From assembly GCF_001865675.1 (NCBI RefSeq), contig NZ_CP011319.1, forward strand, positions 930,001 to 994,000: DNA of 64,000 bases, in the 5' to 3' direction. The position numbers were made by a program, and so were the translations under genes. This document shows positions 50,323 through 58,739 of the stretch, in pieces. Source of the DNA: Janthinobacterium sp. 1_2014MBL_MicDiv (GTDB lineage: Bacteria > Pseudomonadota > Gammaproteobacteria > Burkholderiales > Burkholderiaceae_D). The stretch's first letter is position 1. Each line of letters starts with the position of its first letter. The notes beneath the pieces are model-generated. The model was not told the origin of the DNA, did no database searches, and saw only the letters and a program-made list of their open reading frames with translations.

Positions 50323-51111
50323 TCACTGCGCGGCCTGGCGCGCATACACCACCAGCCGCAAATGGCGGTCCGCATCGATGGTCAGCGAGGTGTGCTCATG
50401 GGCGATCTCTTCGCCGTCGACCAGCAGCGTGCGCACGCCCGCGCATGGCGCATGCACGTCATGGCGGCGCCACCACAGCTTGAATTCCGGCGAGACCTTT
50501 TCCAGTTCCGCGACCAGCGCATGGATGTCCGCTTCCTGCGTGGCGCGCGCGTAGTCGCGGCGAAAGCTCGACAGCATCAGCGGCGCCTGCTCTTCCCAGC
50601 CGACAAGGCGCTGGCGCAGCAGGGGATCGGTAAACAGCAGCCACAGCAGATTGCGGCGCGCGGCGGCATGCGCGCCGAAGCCGAACATGGCGTCGGCGTC
50701 CGCATTAAACGCCAGCACGTCCCAGCGCAGGTTGAGCACGTACGCCGGATGCGCCAGTTCGTGCATCAGGCGGCGCACCAGCGGCGGCACCACGCAAAAC
50801 GTCTTGCCCTCTTCGGCGGGCGGACGCGCGTGCGCCAGCAGGAACAGGTGGCGGCGCTCGGCCGCATCGAGTTTGAGCACTTCAGCCAGCTTGTCGAGGA
50901 AGGCGCTGGAGACGCCGATGTCGCGCCCCTGTTCCAGCCAGGTGTACCAGGTCAGTCCCACGCCGGCCAGCGCGGCCACTTCCTCGCGGCGCAAGCCCGG
51001 AGTCCTGCGCCGTCCGCCGCCGGGCAAGCCCACGTCGTCGGGCGACAGGCGCGCGCGCCGCGCCTGCAGATAGGCGGCCAGTTCGTGGCGGGTACGGGCC
51101 AAAGTGCGCAT
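50323..51111 (-). CDS. XRE/MmyB-type transcriptional regulator
   Basis: 262 residues. N-terminal helix-turn-helix (about 10-85: RRTPGLRREEVAALAGVGLTWYTWLEQGRDI), then the MmyB-like ligand domain (about 105-255: HPAYVLNLRWDVLAFNADADAMFG, LLWLLFTDP). In this family the GLRREEVAxLAGVS-like region is the hallmark. The ligand domain may bind a fatty-acid-like molecule. Divergent from an MFS efflux gene that it probably controls. Confidence 0.9.
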   Translation of the reverse strand: MRTLARTRHELAAYLQARRARLSPDDVGLPGGGRRRTPGLRREEVAALAGVGLTWYTWLEQGRDIGVSSAFLDKLAEVLKLDAAERRHLFLLAHARPPAEEGKTFCVVPPLVRRLMHELAHPAYVLNLRWDVLAFNADADAMFGFGAHAAARRNLLWLLFTDPLLRQRLVGWEEQAPLMLSSFRRDYARATQEADIHALVAELEKVSPEFKLWWRRHDVHAPCAGVRTLLVDGEEIAHEHTSLTIDADRHLRLVVYARQAAQ

Positions 51112-51152
51112 GCTACGGTCTTTCCGGTGAGCCTGTTGCTATCAGTAATAGC

Positions 51153-51179
51153 ATAAACAGTTAAATTGTAATTGTTTAT
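51153..51179. promoter_or_regulatory. Inverted repeat between regulator and MFS pump
   Basis: ATAAACA with TGTTTAT, separated by 13 AT-rich bases, in the 110-base divergent gap, 43 bases before the MFS ATG. Likely operator for the MmyB-like regulator and overlaps probable promoter sequence. Confidence 0.5.
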
Positions 51180-51221
51180 ATTGTATTCCAGAATGCCTGC
51201 TTTCTTCCTGAAGGCCATTCC

Positions 51222-52424
51222 ATGTCCGATTATTCTTCCCCTGGCGCCGCGACGCCTGCATCCCGTGCCGCCGTGCTGCCCGCCGCCGTCCACCTGATCG
51301 CCATCGGTGCGTTTGCGCTGGGCATGGCTTCGTATGTGACGGCGGGCCTGATGCCGCTGATCGCCGGCGCGTTTGCCGTTTCGATGGCGATGGCTGCGCA
51401 GCTGGTGACGGCGTTTACGCTGGCCTACGGCCTCGGTTCGCCGCTGGCCGTGGCCCTGCTGCCGGGCCGTGCGCAGCGCGCCGGCCTGTTGTGGGCACTG
51501 GCCGTGTTCGTGCTGGCGAACGGGGCCAGCGCGCTGGCGCCCGATTTTGGCGCTTTGCTGGCCTTGCGGGCGCTGGCCGGCATCGCGTCCGGCGTGTATC
51601 TGGCGCTCGGCATCGCGGCGGCTGCGGCCGTTGCCGCGCCGGAGCAGCGTGGCAAGGCCATCGGCATGATCATGGGGGGCATGGCCAGCGGCACGGTGCT
51701 GGGCGTGCCGTTGAGCCTGTTGCTGGCCGAGCGGCTGGGCTGGGCCGCGGCACTGTGGCTGGTCGCCGCCCTCGGCGCGCTGGCGCTGGCCGGCTTGCTG
51801 TGCAGGCTGCCGGCCTTGCCGGCGGCGCCGGCGACCGCGCTGCGCCGCAGGCTGGCCTTGCTGGCCGATGGGCAGGTGCTGGTCATCTTGCTGGTGTCGC
51901 TGCTGGCTGCCATCGCCAGCCTGGGCATGTACACCTTCGTCGCGCCGCTGCTGGCATGGTCGACAGGCGGCGCCGCCCTGCCGGTGACGCCGTTCCTGTG
52001 GGCCTGGGGCCTGGGCGGCATCGCCGGCAGCATGCTGGTGGGATACTGGGCCGACAAGGTGGCGGCGCCGACGCTGACGCAAACCATCCTGTTGCTGCTG
52101 GCGCTGGCCTTGTGCGCGCTGCCGCTGGCGGCGGCGTGGTCGGCCTGGCTGATGCTGGCGCCGATCGTGCTGTGGGGGGCGGCCGGCTGGGCCCTGCAAG
52201 TGCCGCAGAACCAGCAGCTGCTGGCCGTGCGCGCCGCGCAGGGCGATGGCAACCTGGCCATCGCCCTCAACGAGTCGGCGCTGTACCTGGGCAGCGCCAT
52301 CGGCGCCGCCAGCGGCGGCCTGTTGCTGTTGCTGGACTGGCCCATGTGGCTGCTGGCGGCCGGCGCCGCCGTGGTGGCCGCCGCCGCGCTGCTGCTGCAG
52401 TTATGTCACGCGCGCAGCGGCTAA
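51222..52424 (+). CDS. MFS transporter, DHA1-like (AraJ/NepI type)
   Basis: 400 residues, 12 TM helices, very rich in Ala/Leu. FALGMASYVTAGLMPLIAG at helix 1 and RALAGIASGVYLALGIAAAA at helix 4 match DHA1 sugar/drug exporters. Regulated presumably by the divergent MmyB-like gene. Its TAA overlaps the stop of the convergent hydroxylase gene by 4 bases. Confidence 0.88.
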   Translation: MSDYSSPGAATPASRAAVLPAAVHLIAIGAFALGMASYVTAGLMPLIAGAFAVSMAMAAQLVTAFTLAYGLGSPLAVALLPGRAQRAGLLWALAVFVLANGASALAPDFGALLALRALAGIASGVYLALGIAAAAAVAAPEQRGKAIGMIMGGMASGTVLGVPLSLLLAERLGWAAALWLVAALGALALAGLLCRLPALPAAPATALRRRLALLADGQVLVILLVSLLAAIASLGMYTFVAPLLAWSTGGAALPVTPFLWAWGLGGIAGSMLVGYWADKVAAPTLTQTILLLLALALCALPLAAAWSAWLMLAPIVLWGAAGWALQVPQNQQLLAVRAAQGDGNLAIALNESALYLGSAIGAASGGLLLLLDWPMWLLAAGAAVVAAAALLLQLCHARSG

Positions 52425-54727
52425 GCCTTCTTCGCCAGCTGCATGGCCACGGGCAGGGCGCGGATGCGCTTGCCCGTGGCGGCGAAGATGGCGTTGCACA
52501 GGGCCGGGGCAATCGGCGGCGTGGCCGGTTCGCCCACGCCGCCCAGTTCCATGTCCAGCGTGCCGGGCACCAGGTGCGTGTGGATCACGCGCGGCGCGTC
52601 GGCGGCGCGCAGCACGGCGTAGTCGTGGAAATTGCTTTGCTCGACCCGGCCATTCTTGAAACTGATCTCGCCGCTCATGGCCAGGGACAGGCCCATGATG
52701 CAGGCGCCCTCGATCTGCGAACGCACGCGGTCCGGGTTGATCTGCGGACCGCAATCCATGGCGATGTCGACCCTGGGCACGATGACTTCGCCGGCCGCGT
52801 TGACTTCCACCTCGATCACGGCCGCCACATAGGTGACGAAGCTGTAGGACACGGCCAGGCCCAGGCCCCGACCCTTGGGCAGCTTGCGGCCCCAGCCCGC
52901 CTTGGCGGTCGCCAGCTCGATCACGTGGCGCATGCGGCCTATATCCACCGGATATTTTGCCGGGTCCTCGCCATAGTTCCAGCCGTCCGACAGGTCGGCC
53001 GGGTTGATCTTGCGCGCGGGGCCCAGGAGCGCCAGCAGGTAGTCGCGGTGGTCGCGCCTTGCCGCATGGGCCAGTTCGGCCGTGAACGACTGGATGGCAA
53101 ACGCGTGCGGGATGTTCGACACGGAACGGAACCAGCCGATGCGCGTGTGGGCCGGCACTTCCGGCACCTCGACGCGGATGTTGGGAATCGCATACGGCAC
53201 GTTGATGGCAGACATGCCCAGCTCGGACGCCGACTGCGTCTTCGCGTCCAGCGCAAAGGTCGAACTGATGGTGGGCGCAGCCGTGCGGTGCAGCCAGGCC
53301 GTCGGCATTCCCTTCGCGTCCAGCGACGCTTCCAGCCGTTCGACGGACACCGTGTGCAGGTAGTCGTGCTGCAGGTCGTCGTCGCGCGTCCACGTCAGCT
53401 TGACGGGCGCGCCATCCATGGCCTTCGACAGCAGCGCCGCCTCGACGGCGAAATCGGGCTTCGACTTGCGCCCGAAGCCGCCGCCCAGCAGGGTCACGTG
53501 CACGGTGACGTCGTCGAACGCCAGGCCCAGCGCCTTGGCCACGTTGCTGCGCGTCGCCTGCGGCGCCTGCACGCAGGCCCACACTTCCGCCTTGCCGCCG
53601 GCGATGCGCACGGTGGCGGCGGGCGGCTCCATGGTGGCGTGCGCCAGGTGGGGCAGGTAATATTCAGCACTGAGCTTGCGCGCGGCGGGGGCGGCGGCCA
53701 GGGTAGCCACGGTCTTGCCCTGGTCGCGCGCCGGTTTCGCCGGCTGGCGCACGGCCGCTTCCAGCGTCTCGCGGAAGGCTTGCGAATCGTAAACGCCATT
53801 CGGGCCGTCTTCCCATTCCAGCACCAGCGCTTCGCGCCCCTTGATGGCGGCCCAGGTATTTTTCGCGATGACAGCAACGCCGCCCAGCGGGTTGAACATG
53901 GCGGGCGGCGGACTGCCCGCCAGTTCCACGATGCGCAGCACGCCCGGCACTTTCAGGGCCGCCGTCTTGTCCACGCTCTTCAGCTTGCCGCCAAACACGG
54001 GCGGCCTGGCGATGACCGCATACGCCATGCCATCGAGGCGCGTGTCGATGCCGAAGTGGGTGTTGCCCGTGACGATATCGTGCAGGTCGATGCCGCGCGT
54101 GCTGGCTTGCCCGATGTAGCGCAGCTCGCCGGCCGCTTTCAGGCTGATGCGGGCGCGCGGCGGCACGGGCAGCCTGGCCGCTTCCTCGGCCAGGGCGCCG
54201 AACGACAGCGTGCGCCCGCTGGCCGCATGCACGACCGCGTGGTTGACGGCTTTCACCTCCGTGACGGGCACGTCCCAGCGCACGGCGGCCGCCGTTTCCA
54301 GCATCAGGCGCGCGGTGGCGCCCACGTGGCGCATGGCGCGGAACGAGTGGCGCATGCTGCGCGAGCCGTCCGTGTCCTGGCTGCCGTAGCGCGCCTCGTC
54401 GGCGGGCGCCTGTTGCACGCGCACCTGGGCCCAGTCGGCGCCCAGTTCATCGGCCGCCACCATGGGCAGGCTGGTACGGATGCCCTGGCCCATTTCGGAG
54501 CGGTGCACCACGATGGTGACGATGCCGTCGGTGCCGATCGACAGGAATACCAGGGCGTCGTCGACCACGCCGCCAGCCATGCGCGCGCCGCCGTATTTGA
54601 CGGCATCGGCCGCCATCACGAGGCCGGAAGGACCCGCCACCAGGGTCAGGCCGGCCAGCGCGCCGGCGGCCTTGAGCCAGCTGCGCCGCGCGGGCGAATG
54701 TGCGGCAGGAGTGTCATGGATGCTCAT
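52421..54727 (-). CDS. iorB: Molybdenum hydroxylase large subunit (isoquinoline 1-oxidoreductase beta type)
   Basis: 768 residues. Twin-arginine signal (SPARRSWLKAAGALAGLTLV) shows folded export through Tat. Molybdopterin-binding patterns: LLGGGFGRKSKPDF, MAMDCGPQINPD-like IAMDCGPQINPDRVRSQIEG, and the catalytic Glu733 in GVGEPATPP. Oxidises N-heterocycles or aldehydes with the 2Fe-2S subunit encoded upstream; the true substrate is not readable. The start overlaps the iorA stop (ATGA). XdhC, the likely cofactor-insertion partner, is encoded 4 kb away. Confidence 0.88.
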   Translation of the reverse strand: MSIHDTPAAHSPARRSWLKAAGALAGLTLVAGPSGLVMAADAVKYGGARMAGGVVDDALVFLSIGTDGIVTIVVHRSEMGQGIRTSLPMVAADELGADWAQVRVQQAPADEARYGSQDTDGSRSMRHSFRAMRHVGATARLMLETAAAVRWDVPVTEVKAVNHAVVHAASGRTLSFGALAEEAARLPVPPRARISLKAAGELRYIGQASTRGIDLHDIVTGNTHFGIDTRLDGMAYAVIARPPVFGGKLKSVDKTAALKVPGVLRIVELAGSPPPAMFNPLGGVAVIAKNTWAAIKGREALVLEWEDGPNGVYDSQAFRETLEAAVRQPAKPARDQGKTVATLAAAPAARKLSAEYYLPHLAHATMEPPAATVRIAGGKAEVWACVQAPQATRSNVAKALGLAFDDVTVHVTLLGGGFGRKSKPDFAVEAALLSKAMDGAPVKLTWTRDDDLQHDYLHTVSVERLEASLDAKGMPTAWLHRTAAPTISSTFALDAKTQSASELGMSAINVPYAIPNIRVEVPEVPAHTRIGWFRSVSNIPHAFAIQSFTAELAHAARRDHRDYLLALLGPARKINPADLSDGWNYGEDPAKYPVDIGRMRHVIELATAKAGWGRKLPKGRGLGLAVSYSFVTYVAAVIEVEVNAAGEVIVPRVDIAMDCGPQINPDRVRSQIEGACIMGLSLAMSGEISFKNGRVEQSNFHDYAVLRAADAPRVIHTHLVPGTLDMELGGVGEPATPPIAPALCNAIFAATGKRIRALPVAMQLAKKA

Positions 54728-55200
54728 TTGGCCGCTCCTTTCGCGCCGATGCTGGCCGACGCCTGCTTGATGGCCGCGTGGATGCGCGTGTAGGTGCCGC
54801 AGCGGCAGATATTGCCGCTCATCGCCTCGCGGATCTGCTGGTCGTTCGGTCTCGGCGTCTTGTGCAGCAGCGCCGTGGCCGACATGATCTGCCCGGCCTG
54901 ACAGTAGCCGCATTGCGGTACGCCGTGTTCCTGCCACGCCTGTTGCAGCGTCAGGCCGACCTGGTCCTCGCCCACGGCTTCGATGGTGGTGATGCGCTTG
55001 CCGGCGGCGGCCGAAATCGGCGTCACGCAGGAGCGGATGGCCTCGCCGTCCATGTGCACGGTGCAGGCGCCGCACAGGGCCATGCCGCAGCCGAATTTGG
55101 TGCCGGTCATGCCCAGTTCGTCGCGCAGGGTCCACAGCAGGGGCGTGTCTTCAGGCAGGGCAACGTCGTGCTGCTTGCCATTGATGGTCAGGGTCGTCAT
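54724..55200 (-). CDS. iorA: Molybdenum hydroxylase 2Fe-2S subunit
   Basis: 158 residues from the ATG preceded by GAGGAA. Two iron-sulfur clusters: plant-type CGMALCGACTVH...C near residues 41-65, and the C-terminal CGYC...CRCG helix bundle. Passes electrons from the molybdenum centre. It carries no signal of its own and probably rides with IorB through Tat. First gene of iorA-iorB. Confidence 0.93.
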   Translation of the reverse strand: MTTLTINGKQHDVALPEDTPLLWTLRDELGMTGTKFGCGMALCGACTVHMDGEAIRSCVTPISAAAGKRITTIEAVGEDQVGLTLQQAWQEHGVPQCGYCQAGQIMSATALLHKTPRPNDQQIREAMSGNICRCGTYTRIHAAIKQASASIGAKGAAK

Positions 55201-55351
55201 GGTTATTCCTCGGAGTGGGATGGTACGGGGACGCGTGACGGCCATCCGCCAAATGGATTAGCTCATCAGTACGGGATGGTAGCACCAGCCGCCCTGCGCT
55301 GCAGGAGATGGGGCCGGTGGCATACTGCGGCTTCTGATATCGGAGTTTTCC

Positions 55352-55882
55352 ATGGCACACATGACACCGGCACAAGGCTTGCCGGATATTCTCGCTCCCG
55401 GCTTGCAGGTAGTTTTTTGCGGTCTCAATCCCGGTGTGGACGCGGCGGCGGCCGGCCATCATTTTCTCGGCCGCGGCAACCGCTTCTGGCCGGTAGTGTA
55501 CCTGGCCGGCTTCACGCCGCACCTGGTGGCGCCGCAAGACGATCGAAGCGTGCTCGCTTTCGGGCTGGGGTTGACGGCGGCCGTCGGGCGTCCCACAAGC
55601 CGCGCGGACCAGGTGGGGACGGACGAATTCGCGCAAGCGGCGGCGGGCCTGCTGCACAAGCTGGCATGGGTGCGGCCGGAGTGGGTCGCCTTCCTCGGCA
55701 AGGCCGCCTATGCCGCGATGACGGGGAAACGCCAGGTGGACTGGGGCGAACAGCCGGAGCGCTTCGGCGGCGCGCGCGTGTGGATACTGCCCAATCCCAG
55801 TGGACTCAACCGCGGCTATTCGAAGGAGCGGCTGGTCGACGCGTATGCGGAATTCAGGCGCGCTCAGCAGACATCCAGCTGA
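55352..55882 (+). CDS. mug: G/U mismatch-specific DNA glycosylase
   Basis: 176 residues. VVFCGLNPGVDAAAAGHHFLGRGNRFWPVVYLAGF carries the Mug GLNPG active-site motif with catalytic Asn; ILPNPSGLNRGY is the intercalating NPSGLN loop. Removes U or ethenocytosine opposite G. Stands alone, divergent from iorA. Confidence 0.95.
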   Translation: MAHMTPAQGLPDILAPGLQVVFCGLNPGVDAAAAGHHFLGRGNRFWPVVYLAGFTPHLVAPQDDRSVLAFGLGLTAAVGRPTSRADQVGTDEFAQAAAGLLHKLAWVRPEWVAFLGKAAYAAMTGKRQVDWGEQPERFGGARVWILPNPSGLNRGYSKERLVDAYAEFRRAQQTSS

Positions 55883-55925
55883 CGCGCGCAGGCGCGGCGT
55901 GACGAGCGGGAAAGGCGCGCAGTTT

Positions 55926-55950
55926 CAAGGGCAGCGGCGCCTGTCCCTTG
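55926..55950. terminator. Hairpin between convergent mug and anti-sigma genes
   Basis: CAAGGGCAG pairs with CTG(T)CCCTTG across a short loop; no T-run, so termination strength is uncertain. Confidence 0.4.
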
Positions 55951-55987
55951 TGCAGCAGGCTGACGGGCGATGGCGCTCAGCCCTGCC

Positions 55988-56785
55988 TCAGCGAGGTGCT
56001 TCGAGCTGCGCGTAGACGGCGTTGGCGATCTTGCCCAGCTCCTGCTTGGGCAGGCCGGCCGACAGCGCGTAGCCGAGCTGGCCGTCGATCCAGTAAAACA
56101 CGCTCAGTTCCTTTTCCTGCGTGTAGCGGAACGCCGTTTCCTGCCTGCCGGCCCGCTCCTTCGCCACATACAGGGTCAGGCGCTTGCCGCCGCCATCCTC
56201 GTACATGAATTGCGCCACGGGGCCGTCGCCGTCGCCAGGCAGCAGGCGACCGCCGATCAGCTGGTAGCCGAGCGGCGACAGCACGGGCGGCCGCAGCTGC
56301 GTGCCCAGGCGTTTCGACAGCCATTGCACCAGGTGGGCTTCCTGTTCCGCGCCCACTTCCACCGGGTGGCGCACCTCGGGCGTGTAGACGGCGTGCGCGA
56401 TGGCGGCGCTGCGCGCCAGGGAAACGGAGGCGCTGGCGCTGGCCGTCGGGCCGTCGCTGCCGCCGCGCAGCAGCCAGCCGCCCGCGCCGCCAGCGACCAC
56501 CAGCACGATGGCGGCCGCCGCCTGCATGGCGTGGCGCTGCCAGGCGCCGTTCGCCGCTGGCGCTGGCGGCGCGGTGGCGCTCAGCAGGGCTGCCGGCAAG
56601 GCTGCGTCCAGCACGGGATCGAACAGGGCGCGCAATTGCCGGTTCTGTTCGCGCCAGGCGTCCACCCTGGCGGCATCGTCCGGATGCTGGCGCAGGTGCG
56701 CTTCGAGCGCCGCGCGCTGTTCCTCGGGCAGCACGCCATCGGCCAGGGCATGCAGTTGCGCTTCGCTGATGGCTTGCGTATTCAT
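55988..56785 (-). CDS. Anti-sigma factor, membrane-bound
   Basis: 265 residues. N-terminal helical cytoplasmic domain (about 1-60: LHALADGVLPEEQRAALEAHLRQHP) resembles RsiW-like anti-sigma domains but lacks the usual zinc-binding HxxxCxxC. One TM helix at about 80-108 (AAAAIVLVVAGGAGGWLL), then a periplasmic part. Should hold the ECF sigma factor encoded upstream, whose stop it overlaps by 4 bases. Confidence 0.82.
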   Translation of the reverse strand: MNTQAISEAQLHALADGVLPEEQRAALEAHLRQHPDDAARVDAWREQNRQLRALFDPVLDAALPAALLSATAPPAPAANGAWQRHAMQAAAAIVLVVAGGAGGWLLRGGSDGPTASASASVSLARSAAIAHAVYTPEVRHPVEVGAEQEAHLVQWLSKRLGTQLRPPVLSPLGYQLIGGRLLPGDGDGPVAQFMYEDGGGKRLTLYVAKERAGRQETAFRYTQEKELSVFYWIDGQLGYALSAGLPKQELGKIANAVYAQLEAPR

Positions 56786-57300
56786 TTCACGACTTTCAGG
56801 GTGGGCGCGCTGCCGCTGGCGGGACGGCCATCGAGCAGGGCGCGCAGTTTGTCGCGTCCCCGCGACAGGCGCGACATGACGGTGCCGACGGGGATGTCCA
56901 GGGTGGCCGCCACCTGCTCATACGGCATCTGCTCGAGCGCGACGAGCAGGATCACTTCGCGCTGCCCCAGCGGCAGGCGGGCCAGCGCCGCATCCATCTC
57001 GCCGATGGCGATCGACTGCCCCGGCGCCCGCTCCGGCGCGGGCAGCAGGGCGTCATCGTCGATATCCTGCAGCGCCAGACCGGGACGGCGCAACTGGTCC
57101 ACATGCAGGTTGTGCATGATGGAAAATAGCCACGGACGCATCTCGCCGCCGCGCTGCCATTGACCGAGCTTGCGCCAGGCCCGCTCGACGGTATCCTGCA
57201 CCAGGTCGTCCGCGTGCACATCGCCCGCCAGCGCGCGCGCATAGCGGCGCAGACCCGGCAGGCAGGCTTGCAGCGCGCGGCTGTCGTCAAATGCGGTCAT
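56782..57300 (-). CDS. ECF RNA polymerase sigma factor
   Basis: 172 residues. Region 2 (LPGLRRYARALAGDVHADDLVQDTVERAWRKL, then MRPWLFSIMHNLHVDQLRR) and region 4 (LPLGQREVILLVALEQMPYEQVAATLDIPVGTVMSRLSRGRDKLRALL) are complete. Coupled by a 4-base overlap to its anti-sigma factor, 21 bases after the COG4315-type gene, so the three form one operon. Confidence 0.93.
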   Translation of the reverse strand: MTAFDDSRALQACLPGLRRYARALAGDVHADDLVQDTVERAWRKLGQWQRGGEMRPWLFSIMHNLHVDQLRRPGLALQDIDDDALLPAPERAPGQSIAIGEMDAALARLPLGQREVILLVALEQMPYEQVAATLDIPVGTVMSRLSRGRDKLRALLDGRPASGSAPTLKVVK

Positions 57301-57321
57301 CGTGGCGGCGGGCCGGGATGC

Positions 57322-57693
57322 TCAGGGCTTGACGATGTGCCACACGTTCTTGAAATTGTCGCCGGCCACGTCGCCCGGCTTCTTGTCTTCCTTGTACAGG
57401 TACAGGGGCTTGCCCTTGTAGGTCAGCTGCATGGCGCCATTGTCTTCGCGCTTGATGCTGCCGTACGGGGCGGCGGGTGCCGCTTCGGTGGCGATGACGG
57501 CGGGCCAGGCGACCAGGCAGCCGCCGCTGCAGGCGCTCTTGCCGCTGTCGGCGACATCCTTGTCGAACACATACACGGTCATGCCGCTGGCATTGACCAG
57601 CATGCCGTTGGCGGGCATGACGTCGGCGGCGAAGGCGAGCGGGGCGGACAAGGCGGTGAAAAGGGCGGTGGCGGCAAAAGTAGTAAAGCGCAT
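57322..57693 (-). CDS. COG4315-type secreted repeat protein
   Basis: 123 residues, signal peptide ending near AFAAD. Two copies of the YxxxxD-type repeat (MTVYVFDKD; KPLYLYKEDKKPGDVAGD) with CSGGC between mark the COG4315/Lipoprotein_15 family, although a lipobox is absent. Often found with ECF sigma/anti-sigma pairs, as here. AAGGAG precedes the ATG. Function unknown; could be the stress target or sensor of the operon. Confidence 0.85.
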   Translation of the reverse strand: MRFTTFAATALFTALSAPLAFAADVMPANGMLVNASGMTVYVFDKDVADSGKSACSGGCLVAWPAVIATEAAPAAPYGSIKREDNGAMQLTYKGKPLYLYKEDKKPGDVAGDNFKNVWHIVKP

Positions 57694-57751
57694 GACGGTC
57701 TCCTTGAGGTTGTTGGGGGCTTGCAAGGGATAGACGCCTGCCGCCCGCCGT

Positions 57752-58669
57752 TTATTCCCGCTCGGGCGAACTATTTTTTTCCGCCGCGTGCAGGCTGGCC
57801 CACAGGTGGGCGGCCGCCATGGTGCGGTGCGGCGCGTACTGGCGCAACCACTGCTCCGTGCGCGCCATGTCCGGCTTGCTCTCTTCGCCGAGCAGCTTTT
57901 GCAGGGCGGCGCGGATGGCCACGTCGCCGTGCAGCGAGCAATCGGCATAGCCGTAGCCGCGCAGCAGCGCGTAATTGACGGTCCACGGGCCGATGCCCTT
58001 CACGGCCAGCAGCGCCTGCGAAATGGCCGCCACCTCGCCCGATGCGTCCAGCTCCAGCGACAGTTCGCCGTCGTCGACGAGACGGGCCAGGCGCAGCACG
58101 GTTTCGGCCTTGGCGCGCGAGAATTTGCGGCTAGTCAGATCTTCGACGGCCAGCCGGGCCACGTCGCGCGCCTCGGGGTAGCACCACAGGCCGCTGCTGT
58201 GCCGGCGCCCGGCCTGCAGAATGAACGTGCGGCGCAGGGCGATGGCGAATGGCAGGTTGATTTGCTGGCCGATGATGGCCCAGGTCAGCGCCTCGAACGG
58301 GCTGGCCGATTGCACGATGCGCAGGCCCGGGTTGACGCGGACCAGGGGCGCCATCAGCGGGTCGCCCGCCGCCAGCTGCGCGAACGGCTGCGGGTCGATG
58401 CGCAGGCCGAGGATGTTGAGCAGGGCGCCGTGCAGCCGTTCCCGCAGGCCCGCATCCGCATCGCCATCGATGTCGGCGCGGCAGATGGCCGCATCATCCG
58501 TGAACGCCACGTCCAGCACGACGGCGGCGCCGGCAAGCAGGATGCCCTTGCGCAGGCCCGTGGCGGTGACCTGTTCGGCCACGGCTTCCGCATCGCGGCT
58601 GTGGAAGGCGATGACGTCGTCGCGGCGGTAGCCGGCGGGCAGGGGGAGGGTCCAGTGCAGCAGGGTCAT
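57752..58669 (-). CDS. DNA-3-methyladenine glycosylase II (AlkA type)
   Basis: 305 residues. N-terminal AlkA-like beta domain, then the helix-hairpin-helix glycosylase fold: ALTWAIIGQQINLPFA, LLAVKGIGPWTVNYALLRGYGYADCSLHGDVAIR with the HhH and catalytic Asp (GDVAIR). Removes 3-methyladenine and related lesions. No Ada domain is fused or adjacent. Lies 58 bases upstream of the COG4315 gene but is probably separate. Confidence 0.9.
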   Translation of the reverse strand: MTLLHWTLPLPAGYRRDDVIAFHSRDAEAVAEQVTATGLRKGILLAGAAVVLDVAFTDDAAICRADIDGDADAGLRERLHGALLNILGLRIDPQPFAQLAAGDPLMAPLVRVNPGLRIVQSASPFEALTWAIIGQQINLPFAIALRRTFILQAGRRHSSGLWCYPEARDVARLAVEDLTSRKFSRAKAETVLRLARLVDDGELSLELDASGEVAAISQALLAVKGIGPWTVNYALLRGYGYADCSLHGDVAIRAALQKLLGEESKPDMARTEQWLRQYAPHRTMAAAHLWASLHAAEKNSSPERE

Positions 58670-58739
58670 GGCGGTCCGAAAATCAGGGAAAGTATCACGG
58701 TGGCGATGCGGGACGCATCCTGTTTCTTGCTGTCTGGCA

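Noticed and set aside
51491..54793. 1100-codon plus-strand ORF across two genes
   Set aside because: Covers the MFS pump in another frame and iorB antisense; Gly/Arg/His-rich and without any domain.
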